A stretch of DNA of 52,449 nucleotides. Origin: Streptomyces roseicoloratus (lineage in GTDB: Bacteria; Actinomycetota; Actinomycetes; Streptomycetales; Streptomycetaceae). The translations under genes and the position numbers were made by a program. The notes beneath the pieces were generated by a model. That model saw only the letters and a program-made list of their open reading frames with translations. It did no database searches and had not been told where the DNA came from. Of this stretch, positions 7,576 through 17,837 are shown piece after piece (positions within the stretch are counted from its first letter, which is position 1; each line of letters opens with the position of its first letter). The stretch covers positions 1 to 52,449 of the forward strand of contig NZ_SDOY01000087.1 of assembly GCF_004117935.1 (NCBI RefSeq), written 5' to 3'.

Positions 7576-10500
7576 TCAGCCGATGGCCAGCTTGTTCTTC
7601 CAGCCGACGCCGCCGTCGGTGGCCGCGACGACCGTGACCGGTGCGCCGTGGACCTCCGCGCCGCCGGGGTAGAAGCGGGCGGAGTTGTCGCCCATCACGG
7701 CCCACATGTCCGGGATGCCGTCGCCGTTGGCGTCCGGCGTGCCGGTGAGCAGCCGGACGTTGGTCGGGGTCCAGCCGCCGGAGCCGTACACGCCGTCCTC
7801 GCCCTTGAGGGAGTTCGCGGCGGCCGCGAGCGAGGTGAGGCTGGTGCCGCTGCCGTCGCCGTCCTTCTTGCCGTAGCGGATGAGGAGGCGGTTGGAGGCG
7901 TACGTGCGGTAGACCAGGTCGACCGCGCCGTCCTTGTTGTGGTCGCCGACGGAGACGATGTCGCGCTCCGCCCACGGGCTGCTGGACAGCCGTACCGACT
8001 TGGAGACGGTGCCGCCGGTGTAGCCGAGGAGCGCCCAGATGGCGTCGCCCTCGGTGGCGAGCATGTCCGGCTTGCGGTCGCCGTCGATGTCGCCGACGGA
8101 GACGAGCTGGCTGAGCGCGGCCGGGCTCGGGGAGCCGGCCGGCAGCAGCATCTCGGTGCGGCGGCCGACGTCGACGCCGCCGAGGCCGTTGCCGGGGTAG
8201 ATCCACAGCTTGCCGTCGGGCATCCGCGCGACGAGGTCCTGGAAGCCGTCGGCACCCCAGTAGTCGCCGTTGTGGGTGATCAGGGCGTTCTTCCAGTAGC
8301 CGCGGGCGACCTTGCCGTCCGCCTGGCCGGCCGCGTCGAGGGAGTAGTTGACGTCGCCCTTGGCCAGGTTGGGGTAGAGCCGCAGGTCGCCGTAGCCGTC
8401 GACGACGAACAGGTCGGCCAGCCGGTCGCCGGTGGTGTCGCCGGGGCCGTCGGTGCCGGCGGGCGGCGTGGCGTAGGTGAGGTAGTCGGCGCGGTCGGAC
8501 CAGTTGCCGGCCTTGTCCTTGGTCTTCACGTAGAGGACGTTCGGGCCGGAGTGCACGGGCTTGAAGTCGATGTACCAGACGCCGTTCGCGTAGGTCGCCG
8601 GCTTGTCGTACGTGGTGGTGTCGACGCTGTACCAGTAGCCGGCGACGTCGTTGCCGCCGCCGGTGATGGTCACCCGGCCGGTGGTGCCGAGGGCCGGGCC
8701 CCACTTCTCCGTCTCGTCCCAGTCGGGCCAGACGGTGGAGGTGAGCACGGGCGGGCCGGGCTTGCCGGTGTCGACCGTGAAGTAGCAGGTGCTGGAGTAC
8801 GCGGAGTGGGCGTCCTGGGTGTCCCAGGCCTGCGCCCGGTAGGCGTAGGTGCGGACGCTGTTCGCGGGGAAGGTCGCGGCGGTGAGCCGCTTGCTGACCG
8901 CGCCGGTACCGCTGAGGGTGGGCTTGCCGTCGTACAGGACGGGGCCGCCGGCCGGGCTGGTCTGCCAGATCTTCAGGTGGACGGACTTCAGGTTGTCGTC
9001 GGGGTCCGACGACTTGGCGGAGACGGTGACGTCGCCGATGCCGAGGCGCGGGCCGGGCGAGGTGGTGACGCACTTGCCGCCGGGGCTGGTGGCCAGGGAG
9101 CTCGGGGTCCGGGGCGGCCGGTTGTAGACGGTCGTCATCACCGGGTTGTCGCGGAACTTCTTCCACGAGTAGACGCTGGTCTCGCTGGTGGACCTGACGC
9201 CCAGGGTGATGTTGGGCCAGCCGGACGCGTTCGCCTTCACTGCGGCGTCCTTGGCGTTGAAGCCGATGTAGTCGTCCGGGCAGCTGGAGCTGTAGCCGTG
9301 CGAGGCGGACACCTTGTCGAGCTGGTCGGCCCAGGACGGCTGGTTGTCCCAGGTGGTGGACGAGGAGATGGAGCCGGTCAGCCACAGTTCGACGTCGCGC
9401 TTGGAGCAGGACCACGAGTGGGTCTCGTAGAGCCGGAACGTGGAGGACTTGATGATGGCGTCCTTGAGGTCCCAGTCGACGCGGAAGAAGGACCGGCCGG
9501 TGCCGTTGGTCTGGTTCTCGTAGCCGACGCGGGCCTCGTCGGTGCCGCCGTTGAAGCCGGCGCCGTTCCAGAAGTTGGACTTCGGGTAGCGCTTGTAGGC
9601 GAGCGTCCAGGCCTGGGTGTGGCCGTTGAACGACGGGTCGATGAAGACCGGGTAGGTGGTCTTCGGGTCGTCCAGGAGCGCGGTGTCGGGCTTCAGGGTG
9701 AGCGTGCCGCCCTTGAGTTCCGAGCCGACGACCGCGCTGTGCGTGCCGGGTTCGGGGCCTTCGAGGGCGTGCAGGCCTTCGAGGCCGGCGGGGAGGTTGG
9801 CGCGGTCCGGTGCGGCGCCGGTGTCGCCGGCGTCGTCCTTGCGGCCGGAGGAGTCCCACATCACGGGCGTGGGCGCGGTGACGACCTCCTTGCCGGAGGC
9901 GTCGGTGCCGGACAGGCCGCCGGCGGCGTTGCGCTTCAGGGCGAGCGTGGGGGAGTTCAGGGACAGCGTGAGCGCGCGGACGGCCGGACTGGCCGCCGCC
10001 TCGCGGTTCCTGACGATCCAGGACTGGGCGAAGCCGTCGTTCCTGGCCGTCAGGAGCAGGTCGACGCCGGGCAGGACGTCCGGGTAGAGCGCGCGCGTGC
10101 CGGCGACGCGGGGCGCGGGCAGGGCGGCGGGCCAGCCGACCTCGACCGTGTGACCGCCGGTGGCGAAGCGCACGAGAGGGCTTCCGGCGGGGACCGCGGG
10201 CTGTTCCGGGGTACGGGCGGCGGGGCCCGCGGCAGGTCCGGCCGCCGGTCCCGCGACCGGCCCGGTGGCCGGGCGGGCGGCGGCGCGGGCGGCCCGCTCG
10301 GTGCTGCCGGTGCCCGTACGCCCGTCGGTGCCCGTCCGTCCGTCGGTGCCGCCGGAGAAGGTCAGTGCTCCGGTCGTCGCCTTCGTGCGGAAGCCGCCCG
10401 CGCCGTCGGACCGGAGTGCGGTGTCGACCGCGGTCCAGGAGCCGTCCGGGGCCTTCACCCGGACCGGGGCCGTGGCCTGGTCGCGAGTGAACGTTCCGTC

Positions 10501-10758
10501 AGGGTTGGCGTACGTGGTGGCGTGGGTGGTGCGGAGGCCGGTCGCCTCGACGCGCTTGCCCGTCCTGCGGGCCTCCCGCATCGCGCCGTCCTCGTCGTAC
10601 GGTCCCTTGGGCGCCGCCGCGGGCGACGCGGACCGGTGTTCCTCGTCGTCGAGCTGCGGCAGCACGGCGAGGCCCGTCGCGGTGACAGCGGCCGTCAACG
10701 ACGCCGCCACCCACAGGCGTATGCGTCGTCGAGGCCGCGTGGGCCGTGTGGTCGTCAC
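7576..10758 (-). CDS. Secreted DNRLRE-domain, FG-GAP/VCBS repeat protein
   Basis: This 1060-residue protein starts at GTG 10758 after a strong purine-rich ribosome site, and its first residues form a Sec/Tat-like signal (RRRIRLW then a hydrophobic stretch). The middle carries a DNRLRE-type adhesive beta domain (YPVFIDPSFNGHTQAW through WLTGSISSSTTWDNQPSW) and an Ig-like segment. The last third contains at least five FG-GAP/VCBS calcium-binding blades, for example GDTTGDRLADLF, GDIDGDRKPDML, GDHNKDGAVDLV and DANGDGIPDMW, predicted to form a beta-propeller. It is divergent from the RHS toxin gene across a 259-bp region, an arrangement that suggests co-expression and perhaps joint surface display (inference). 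Its enzymatic function, if any, is unknown. Confidence 0.85.
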   Translation of the reverse strand: MTTTRPTRPRRRIRLWVAASLTAAVTATGLAVLPQLDDEEHRSASPAAAPKGPYDEDGAMREARRTGKRVEATGLRTTHATTYANPDGTFTRDQATAPVRVKAPDGSWTAVDTALRSDGAGGFRTKATTGALTFSGGTDGRTGTDGRTGTGSTERAARAAARPATGPVAGPAAGPAAGPAARTPEQPAVPAGSPLVRFATGGHTVEVGWPAALPAPRVAGTRALYPDVLPGVDLLLTARNDGFAQSWIVRNREAAASPAVRALTLSLNSPTLALKRNAAGGLSGTDASGKEVVTAPTPVMWDSSGRKDDAGDTGAAPDRANLPAGLEGLHALEGPEPGTHSAVVGSELKGGTLTLKPDTALLDDPKTTYPVFIDPSFNGHTQAWTLAYKRYPKSNFWNGAGFNGGTDEARVGYENQTNGTGRSFFRVDWDLKDAIIKSSTFRLYETHSWSCSKRDVELWLTGSISSSTTWDNQPSWADQLDKVSASHGYSSSCPDDYIGFNAKDAAVKANASGWPNITLGVRSTSETSVYSWKKFRDNPVMTTVYNRPPRTPSSLATSPGGKCVTTSPGPRLGIGDVTVSAKSSDPDDNLKSVHLKIWQTSPAGGPVLYDGKPTLSGTGAVSKRLTAATFPANSVRTYAYRAQAWDTQDAHSAYSSTCYFTVDTGKPGPPVLTSTVWPDWDETEKWGPALGTTGRVTITGGGNDVAGYWYSVDTTTYDKPATYANGVWYIDFKPVHSGPNVLYVKTKDKAGNWSDRADYLTYATPPAGTDGPGDTTGDRLADLFVVDGYGDLRLYPNLAKGDVNYSLDAAGQADGKVARGYWKNALITHNGDYWGADGFQDLVARMPDGKLWIYPGNGLGGVDVGRRTEMLLPAGSPSPAALSQLVSVGDIDGDRKPDMLATEGDAIWALLGYTGGTVSKSVRLSSSPWAERDIVSVGDHNKDGAVDLVYRTYASNRLLIRYGKKDGDGSGTSLTSLAAAANSLKGEDGVYGSGGWTPTNVRLLTGTPDANGDGIPDMWAVMGDNSARFYPGGAEVHGAPVTVVAATDGGVGWKNKLAIG

Positions 10759-11017
10759 GGCACTTCCCCCCAATTCCTGTTCTGTTTTCCGGAACGGCGG
10801 TCTCATCGCGCCCCCCGGCATAGCGGCCGAATCTTTGCACGCCCGCACGGGAAGCTCCGAATCGCCCGTGACCAGCACGTTCCTGACCAAGGCTCAATGT
10901 CCGTTTAATGATCATCAGGGGTATTTATCCCCGCTTTATGCGGGTGATTTCCCTGTGCTGAGCCATTCCGGTCATACTTCGGCGACTTTCTTTGTTCGAC
11001 ACTTTGGGGGAATCAAC
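10759..11017. promoter_or_regulatory. Divergent control region between FG-GAP protein and RHS toxin
   Basis: This 259-bp stretch is unusually AT-rich for the window (around 10890-11015). It holds two overlapping hairpins: GGGG-tatttat-CCCC (10918-10921 with 10929-10932) and CCCGC-tttat-GCGGG (10930-10934 with 10940-10944). They share bases 10930-10932, so only one can form at a time. The toxin has a GGGGGAA ribosome site at about 11006-11012. Confidence 0.5.
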
Positions 11018-14000
11018 GTGTCTGTGTTCCGGTCCGGACCGCCGAGGGGAGGTGGCGGGAGACCACGCGGAGCGGTGGGGGCCGTCCTGGCGCTCGCGAT
11101 ATCCGCCACACTCCTGCCCATCGAGGCGTGGGCCGACAGCCCGGTACGCGGTGGCGTCACTCTGCCCGACCTGCAGAGCACCAAGCCCGTACCCGGCACC
11201 GAAAGCGAGGCGGAGTACAAGCTCCCGCCCGCACCCGACACCCAGGGGGAATACGAGGTCGAGCGCACGGCCGCCCCGGAGAGCGGCACCGGCACCGTCG
11301 TCATCAACGGCGGTGCGGCGACGGCGACCCAGGAGTCGTCGCAGGTCCAGCCCTCCTCCGTGCGGCACGCCGTCTGGAGCGCACCTCGTGCCGTCCCGGC
11401 GCCCGTCACCGGCAAGCCCGGTGAGATGGTCCGCGTCGGCAGACTGCCGGTCATGCTCGGTGCCGTACCCGGCACCTTCGACAAGGACGCCACGACCAAG
11501 GCGCCCGCCGAAGGCGGCAAGGCATCCGCCGAGGGCGCGAAGACGCCCGCCGAGAACGCCTCCTTCGCCACCCCGGCCGAGGATCCCGCGCCCACCGGCA
11601 CCTGGCAGGTCACCGTCGCCTCGCGCGAGGCGACCGAGGACGCCGGCATCGACGGCGTCCTGATGAAGCTGGAGCCGCAGGCCGGCACCACCGGCCCCGT
11701 CCAGGTCGGCGTCAACTACAAGGCCTTCGAGCAGCTCTACGGCGCCGACTGGGGCTCCCGCCTCCAGCTCATCCGGCTGCCCGAGTGCTTCCTGACCACC
11801 CCCGACGCCGAGGGCTGCTCGGACCCGATCGAGACCGGATCGGTCAACGACGCGGGCGCCGACGTCGTCTCCACCACCGTGGACCCCGCGGCGGCGGCCC
11901 CCGAGCCCGAGGTGACCCCGTCCGGCTTCAGCCGGGTCTCGCACAGCGCGATCCAGACCGCGGCCGGCGGCGGCTTCGTCCTCGCCGCGACCGGCGGCGG
12001 CGCGGGCTCGTCGGGCGACTACTCGGCGACCTCGCTCCAGCCCTCCGGCAAGTGGACCCACGGTGGCGCGGCCGGCGGCTTCAGCTGGGCCTACCCGGTC
12101 CAGGTTCCGCCCGTGATCGCCGGGCCCAAGCCCGACATCTCCCTGACCTACTCGTCGCAGATGGTCGACGGCCGCACCTCCACCACGAACAACCAGGCCT
12201 CGTGGATCGGTGACGGCTGGGACTACCACCCGGGCTTCATCGAGCGGCAGTTCCGCACCTGCGCCGACGACCGGGCCAAGGACTCGGCCGGGCGCCTGCC
12301 GAACACCACGAAGAAGAAGGGCGACCTGTGCTGGTGGGGCCCGACCGAGAACGCGGTCCTCAGCCTCAACGGCTCCGCGGCGCCCCTCGTCAAGGACGAC
12401 AAGTCCGGCAAGTGGAAGCTCGCCAACGACGACGGCACGCGCGTCGAGTTCAAGACCGGTGCCGACAACGGTGACAAGAGCGACCCCGACGGCAAGGACG
12501 CGGGCGAGCACTGGATCATCACCACGCCGGACGGCGTCCGCTACCACTTCGGACTGAACAAGCTGCCCGGCTGGACCGAGGGCAAGCCGACCACCGACTC
12601 CGTCTTCACCGCCCCGGTCTTCGGCAACCACCCCGGCGAGCCCTGCTACAAGTCGGGTGACTTCGCGGGCTCCTCCTGCACGCAGGCGTACCGCTGGAAC
12701 CTCGACTACGTCGAGGACACCGCGCACAACGCCATGGCGGTCTACCACAAGAAGGAGACCAACCACTACGCGCGCAACGAGAAGGTCAAGACGCCCGTCG
12801 AGTACGTGCGCGGCGGCCACCCGGTCCGCATCGAGTACGGACTGAGCAACCACACCGGCAACGTCTACGCCGCTCCGGCGCCCGCGCGGGTGGTCTTCAC
12901 GACCCCCGAACGCTGCATGACGACCGAGACCTTCGACTGCGCCCCCGAGAAGTTCACCAAGAAGGGCCAGGACGCGCAGCGCTGGCCGGACACCCCGTCC
13001 GACACGTACTGCGCCGAGAAGAAGAAGTGCTACGTCTCCTCGCCGACGTTCTGGACCCGGATCCGGCTGAGCGAGATCACCACCGAGGTCGCCAAGTCCC
13101 CCGGCAGCACCGACTACCGCAAGGTCGACAGCTGGGAACTGAAGCAGAACTTCCTGCACACCCGGTACGACACCAACCCGCCGCTCTGGCTCGACCGCGT
13201 CGTCCGCACCGGCTACGACGCGTCCGGCGCGGCCAAGTCGCTGCCCCCGGTGGTCTTCCACGCCAACGGTGACCCGATGCCCAACCGGGTGTCCCGGCCG
13301 ACCGACGACCGCCCGCCGTTCGAGCGGCTGCGCATCGCCTCGATCTACACCGAGACCGGCGCCGGCGTGAAGATCACCTACTCCAAGCCGTGCGACCCGG
13401 GCGCGGCGAAGCCGAAGCCCGAGGCGAACGGCAGCCGCTGCTACCCGGTCAACTGGACCCCGTCGGGCGAGGACACCACCAAGCCCGAGTGGTTCAACAA
13501 GTACGTCGTCACCGCGATCCAGGAGGACGACCACGTCGGCGGCGCGCCGCCGCAGGTGACCACCTTCGACTACGTGGGCGACGCCGGCTGGGCCAAGGAC
13601 GACAGCGAGTTCACCAAGGCCAAGCAGCGCACCTGGAACGAGTGGCGCGGCTACGGGGCCGTGCGCGTCCGCACCGGCGAGACGAGCGCCGACGAGGGCA
13701 CCACCCGCACCCTGGTCGAGAACCGTTACTACCGCGGTCTGCACGGCGACCCGCTGCCCGGCGGCGAGACCCGCAAGCAGATCGTCACCGACCACGCGGG
13801 CGCGAAGATCGACGAGGACCTGCCCGCCTTCCAGGGGCAGGTGGCGGAGACCATCACCTACCGGGGCGACACGACCCCGGCCGTCATCGACGGCACCGTG
13901 GTCAACCGGCTGTGGACCCGGGAGACGGGCCGCCACGCCCGCACCGGGGGCGCGAGCCCGCTGATCGCCCGCCAGACGGCCCAGCTGTCGACCACCACCA

Positions 14001-17000
14001 CCGCGCACGTCAGCGGCGGGAAGACCCGGACGACGACGAACTCGACCCTCGAGTTCGACCCGGACTACCCGCTGCCGGTCAGGACGCAGACCACTGGTGA
14101 CTCCGGCGCGCCCGGCGACGAGACCTGCTCGGCGATCACCTACCGGCACAACACCGCCGTCGGCCTCCTCGGCTACCCGGTGCAGATCCGCACCACCGCC
14201 GGCAGCTGCGCCACGGCCGCGACGGCCGGCCCGGACCGGCTGATGGACGACACCCGCACCTTCTACGACGGCCTCGCCTTCGGCGCCGTGCCCACCAAGG
14301 GCCTGGTGACCCGCACCGAGGACGTCCAGGCGGACGGTTCGGGCTACTCCCTGACCTCGGCCACGGCGTACGACAAGTACGGCCGCGCCACGGCGATCAC
14401 CGACGCCGACGGCAAGGTCACGAGGACCGCGTACACGCCCGACGACGCGGTGCCGACCCGCACGGTCGTCACCAACCCCAAGGGCCACGAGCTCACCACC
14501 GACTTCGAGACGGGCCGCGGACTGGCCCTGTCGAAGACGGACGCCAACAAGCGCGTGACCCGCCTCGAGCACGACCCGCTCGGTCGTCTTGTCAAGGTCT
14601 GGTCGCCCGGACGGTCCGGCGCGGGGCAGGCGGCGGGCCTGGAGTACTCGTACCGGATCGACGGCCTCAAGCCGACCGTCGTGACCTCCCGTGCCCTCCG
14701 GGACAACGGCACCTACGCGACCACCAAGACGCTCTACGACGGCCGGCTGCGCGAGCGGCAGAGCCAGACGGACGCCGTGGGCGGCGGCCGCATCATCACG
14801 GACACGCTCTACAACTCCGGCGGCGGCGTGCGCCGGGTCAACGCCAAGTACTTCGCCGTCGGCAAGCCGTCCGACGCGCTGTACGTCCCGAAGAGCGACA
14901 CCGAGATCCCGTCCTGGACCACCTCGGTCTACGACGGCATGAACCGCTCGGTGAAGCAGACCACCTGGCACGGCGACGTCAAGGCGTTCGAGGCCGGGAC
15001 CGAGTTCGGCGGCGACTACACCACCACCCTTCCCCCGCCGGGCGGCACCCCCACCCGCACGTGGAAGGACGCGCTCGGCCGGGTCGTCAAGATCGACCAC
15101 TTCACCGACGCGGCGCGCACGTCGTTCACCAGCACCACGTTCGAGTACGACGTCCGCGGTCAGCGCGTCAGGACCAAGGACGCCGAAGGCGTCGAGTGGA
15201 CGTCCACCTACGACGTCCGCGGCCAGGAGCTCACGGCCACCGACCCGGACCGCGGCACCTCGTCGTTCACCTACGACAACGCGGGCCGCCAGCGGACCGT
15301 GAAGGACTCCCGGGGCGTCGTCCTGGAGACCGAGTACGACGAGCTGGGCCGCAAGACCGCCCAGTACCAGGTGGAGGGCGAGAAGCGCACCAAGCGCGCG
15401 TCCTGGCTCTACGACACCGTCGCCCTGGGTCTGCTCACCTCGTCCACCCGGTACGAGGGCACGGCGCAGTACGTCAACGAGGTCACCGGCTACGACGCCG
15501 AGTACCAGCCCACCGGCCGCAAGATCGTCATTCCGGACGCCGCCGGCGGCCTGAAGGGCGAGTACACCTACCGCTACACCTACACCCCGACCGGCAAGCC
15601 GGCCACCACCACCCTCCCGGCGGGCGGCGGCCTGACCGCCGAGCAGGTGGTGAACCGCTACACCCCCGAGGGCCTCGCCCTCACCACCTCGGGCATCGAC
15701 TGGTACGTCAACGACACCAAGTACGACCCCCAGGGCCGCGTCCTGCAGACGACCGCGGGCAACGCCCCGTACCGGATGTGGACGACCAACTTCTACGAGC
15801 CGCACACCGGCCGGCTCACGCAGCAGATCAACGACCGCGAGGTCGCCGACCACCGCGTGAACGACGTCCGGTACAGCTACGACACGATCGGCAACGTCAA
15901 GAAGGCCACCGAGCACACGGGCAGCGGCGCCGGCAAGGTCACCGACACCCAGTGCTACGTCTACGACACCCTGCGCCAGCTCACCGAGGCGTGGACGTCG
16001 AAGACCCCGGACGTCTGCGCCGCCAAGCCGTCGGCCACCGAGGTGGGCGGACCGCAGCCGTACTGGCACTCGTACACCTTCGGCCCGACCGGCAGCCGTC
16101 TCACCGAGACGAAGCACGACCCCTCCGGTGACACCGCCAAGGACGTCAAGCGCCGCTACGCCTACCCGGACCCGAAGGCCGCCCGGCCGCACACCCTCAG
16201 CTCCGTCACCACCCAGGTCGGAAGCGGTGCCCCCACCACGACCGACTTCGCCTACACGGCGGCCGGTGACACGGAGGAGCGCACCGAGGGATCGGTCCGC
16301 CAGAAGCTCGACTGGGACGCCGAAGGCCGGCTCCAGCGGGTCGGGAACAAGGACACCGGCGGCGAGCTCGCGTCCTACGTCTACGACGCCGACGGCAACC
16401 GCCTGATCGGCAGGACGCCCACCGGCAGCACGCTGTACCTCGGCGAGACCGAGATCACCGCACTGCCCAACGGCACGCTCACCGGCACGCGCTACTACAC
16501 CCACGTCGGGGCGCCGACCTTCGTCCGCGTCGCGAGCACGGCGCCCGGCGGCACGGACAAGGTGTCCGCGCTGATCACCGACTACCACAACACCGCGGCC
16601 TTCGCGGTGCTGCTGGCCCCGGGCATGACCGTCACGCCGCGCAAGCTCACGGCGTACGGCCAGCTCCGCGGCACCGCACCGGCCAACTGGCCGGGCAAGC
16701 GCGGGTTCGTCGGCGGCACGCTCGACGACACCGGACTGACGCATCTGGGCGCACGGGAGTACGACCCGGCGCTGGGCAGGTTCCTGAGCGTCGACCCGGT
16801 CATCGACATGCTCGACCCCCTGCAGATGCAGGGCTACAACTACGGGTACAACAACCCGCTCGCCTTCACGGACCCGGACGGTCTGTGGGGCTGGTCGGAC
16901 ATCACCCACGCCACCCTCGACGTCGTCGGCATGGTGCCGGTCGTCGGCGAGGCGGCGGACCTGGTCAACGCCGGCATCTACGCGGCCGAGGGCGACTGGG

Positions 17001-17743
17001 AGAACGCGGCCCTGTCCGCGGCCTCCGCCGTCCCGGTGGCGGGCAACGTCGCCACCGGTGCCAAGTGGGCCAAGAACGCCGGCAAGGCGATCGACGGGGT
17101 CCAGGCGGCCGGCAAGAAGGCCGACGACGCCCCCTCGCTCTCGAAGCAGGCACCTCCCACCAAGGAGGCGCCGGCCAAGAAGCAGGAGAACAACAACCGC
17201 AAGAAGGACAAGGACGACGACGAGGAGTACGTCGACCTGTACCACGGCACGACACTGGCCGCCGCGAAGAGCATCCAGGCGAACGGCGTCGACCCGGACT
17301 TCAAGCCGCGCAACATGGACTTCGGCACCGGGTTCTACACCACGAAGCTCGAGGACCAGGCGCGGCAGTGGGCCACGCGGCAGACGACGTACAAGGAGAA
17401 CCGGGCGAAGGGCGGCGACCACGTCAAGCCCGCCGTCATCCACTTCCGGATCCCGAAGTCGGAGTTCAACAAGTTCAAGGGCAAGGTCTTCACCGAGGCC
17501 AACGACGAGTGGGCCAAGGAGGTGGCCAAGTTCCGGGCGGACTCCAACCCGCCGAAGCTGCGGCAGAGCCGTCCCTTCGTGGAGGGTCCGATGCTGATGA
17601 ACAGCAATGTCTATCCGCACACCCCGCGCTCGAAGCCGGTGTCGGGCGGTCACCAGATCTCCTTCCACGTGGTGAAGAAGTTCAGCGCCTCCTTCTGGGG
17701 CCGCTGGTTCGCCAAGTGGTTCATGGGGATCATCACGTGGTAG
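11018..17743 (+). CDS. Secreted RHS/YD-repeat polymorphic toxin with DUF3990-like ADP-ribosyltransferase tip
   Basis: The product is 2241 residues. GTG 11018 was chosen for its GGGGGAA ribosome site and because it opens a signal peptide ending IEAWA (cleavage after about residue 39); the frame is open upstream but has no signal. Order: SpvB/RHS N-terminal shell (GGFSWAYPVQVPPVIAGP), many YD repeats, then the RHS core end (REYDPALGRFLSVDPV, YNNPLAFTDPDG near 1920-1955). A pretoxin linker follows (DVVGMVPVVGEAADLVNAG), then a charged K/D/E-rich hinge and a variable toxin from about 2070. The toxin has LYHGTT at 2074-2079, DFGTGFYTT from Asp2101 and FVEGPM with Glu2189. This matches DUF3990, predicted ADP-ribosyltransferases. 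The RHS shell normally encapsulates the tip. The downstream acidic gene is the candidate antidote. Confidence 0.9.
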   Translation: MSVFRSGPPRGGGGRPRGAVGAVLALAISATLLPIEAWADSPVRGGVTLPDLQSTKPVPGTESEAEYKLPPAPDTQGEYEVERTAAPESGTGTVVINGGAATATQESSQVQPSSVRHAVWSAPRAVPAPVTGKPGEMVRVGRLPVMLGAVPGTFDKDATTKAPAEGGKASAEGAKTPAENASFATPAEDPAPTGTWQVTVASREATEDAGIDGVLMKLEPQAGTTGPVQVGVNYKAFEQLYGADWGSRLQLIRLPECFLTTPDAEGCSDPIETGSVNDAGADVVSTTVDPAAAAPEPEVTPSGFSRVSHSAIQTAAGGGFVLAATGGGAGSSGDYSATSLQPSGKWTHGGAAGGFSWAYPVQVPPVIAGPKPDISLTYSSQMVDGRTSTTNNQASWIGDGWDYHPGFIERQFRTCADDRAKDSAGRLPNTTKKKGDLCWWGPTENAVLSLNGSAAPLVKDDKSGKWKLANDDGTRVEFKTGADNGDKSDPDGKDAGEHWIITTPDGVRYHFGLNKLPGWTEGKPTTDSVFTAPVFGNHPGEPCYKSGDFAGSSCTQAYRWNLDYVEDTAHNAMAVYHKKETNHYARNEKVKTPVEYVRGGHPVRIEYGLSNHTGNVYAAPAPARVVFTTPERCMTTETFDCAPEKFTKKGQDAQRWPDTPSDTYCAEKKKCYVSSPTFWTRIRLSEITTEVAKSPGSTDYRKVDSWELKQNFLHTRYDTNPPLWLDRVVRTGYDASGAAKSLPPVVFHANGDPMPNRVSRPTDDRPPFERLRIASIYTETGAGVKITYSKPCDPGAAKPKPEANGSRCYPVNWTPSGEDTTKPEWFNKYVVTAIQEDDHVGGAPPQVTTFDYVGDAGWAKDDSEFTKAKQRTWNEWRGYGAVRVRTGETSADEGTTRTLVENRYYRGLHGDPLPGGETRKQIVTDHAGAKIDEDLPAFQGQVAETITYRGDTTPAVIDGTVVNRLWTRETGRHARTGGASPLIARQTAQLSTTTTAHVSGGKTRTTTNSTLEFDPDYPLPVRTQTTGDSGAPGDETCSAITYRHNTAVGLLGYPVQIRTTAGSCATAATAGPDRLMDDTRTFYDGLAFGAVPTKGLVTRTEDVQADGSGYSLTSATAYDKYGRATAITDADGKVTRTAYTPDDAVPTRTVVTNPKGHELTTDFETGRGLALSKTDANKRVTRLEHDPLGRLVKVWSPGRSGAGQAAGLEYSYRIDGLKPTVVTSRALRDNGTYATTKTLYDGRLRERQSQTDAVGGGRIITDTLYNSGGGVRRVNAKYFAVGKPSDALYVPKSDTEIPSWTTSVYDGMNRSVKQTTWHGDVKAFEAGTEFGGDYTTTLPPPGGTPTRTWKDALGRVVKIDHFTDAARTSFTSTTFEYDVRGQRVRTKDAEGVEWTSTYDVRGQELTATDPDRGTSSFTYDNAGRQRTVKDSRGVVLETEYDELGRKTAQYQVEGEKRTKRASWLYDTVALGLLTSSTRYEGTAQYVNEVTGYDAEYQPTGRKIVIPDAAGGLKGEYTYRYTYTPTGKPATTTLPAGGGLTAEQVVNRYTPEGLALTTSGIDWYVNDTKYDPQGRVLQTTAGNAPYRMWTTNFYEPHTGRLTQQINDREVADHRVNDVRYSYDTIGNVKKATEHTGSGAGKVTDTQCYVYDTLRQLTEAWTSKTPDVCAAKPSATEVGGPQPYWHSYTFGPTGSRLTETKHDPSGDTAKDVKRRYAYPDPKAARPHTLSSVTTQVGSGAPTTTDFAYTAAGDTEERTEGSVRQKLDWDAEGRLQRVGNKDTGGELASYVYDADGNRLIGRTPTGSTLYLGETEITALPNGTLTGTRYYTHVGAPTFVRVASTAPGGTDKVSALITDYHNTAAFAVLLAPGMTVTPRKLTAYGQLRGTAPANWPGKRGFVGGTLDDTGLTHLGAREYDPALGRFLSVDPVIDMLDPLQMQGYNYGYNNPLAFTDPDGLWGWSDITHATLDVVGMVPVVGEAADLVNAGIYAAEGDWENAALSAASAVPVAGNVATGAKWAKNAGKAIDGVQAAGKKADDAPSLSKQAPPTKEAPAKKQENNNRKKDKDDDEEYVDLYHGTTLAAAKSIQANGVDPDFKPRNMDFGTGFYTTKLEDQARQWATRQTTYKENRAKGGDHVKPAVIHFRIPKSEFNKFKGKVFTEANDEWAKEVAKFRADSNPPKLRQSRPFVEGPMLMNSNVYPHTPRSKPVSGGHQISFHVVKKFSASFWGRWFAKWFMGIITW

Positions 17744-17763
17744 CCACCTGATCCGTCCCTGAT

Positions 17764-17799
17764 CACCGCCCCGGTACGCTCAGGCGTGCCGGGGCGGTG
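17764..17799 (+). terminator. Hairpin between toxin gene and candidate immunity gene
   Basis: Arms of 11 bp (17764-17774 and 17789-17799) enclose a 14-base loop and are followed by TCTTCTCC. It lies only 20 bp after the toxin stop and 38 bp before the next gene, so transcription of the downstream gene would need read-through or its own promoter. Confidence 0.7.
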
Positions 17800-17837
17800 T
17801 CTTCTCCCCGCACCCGACCGAACGACTGGAAAGACCT

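Noticed and set aside
6506..9859. 1117-codon minus-strand frame spanning two genes
   Set aside because: Arg/Pro-rich frame-shifted shadow of the FG-GAP gene running antisense through the oxidoreductase.
7648..10908. 1086-codon plus-strand frame opposite the FG-GAP gene
   Set aside because: Same codon-bias shadow; the minus-strand product has clear DNRLRE and FG-GAP motifs.
10925..17668. 2247-codon open frame on the minus strand opposite the RHS gene
   Set aside because: It is antisense to a gene with extreme third-position GC, which removes stops in this frame. The protein is Arg/Gly/Val-rich low complexity with no domain.
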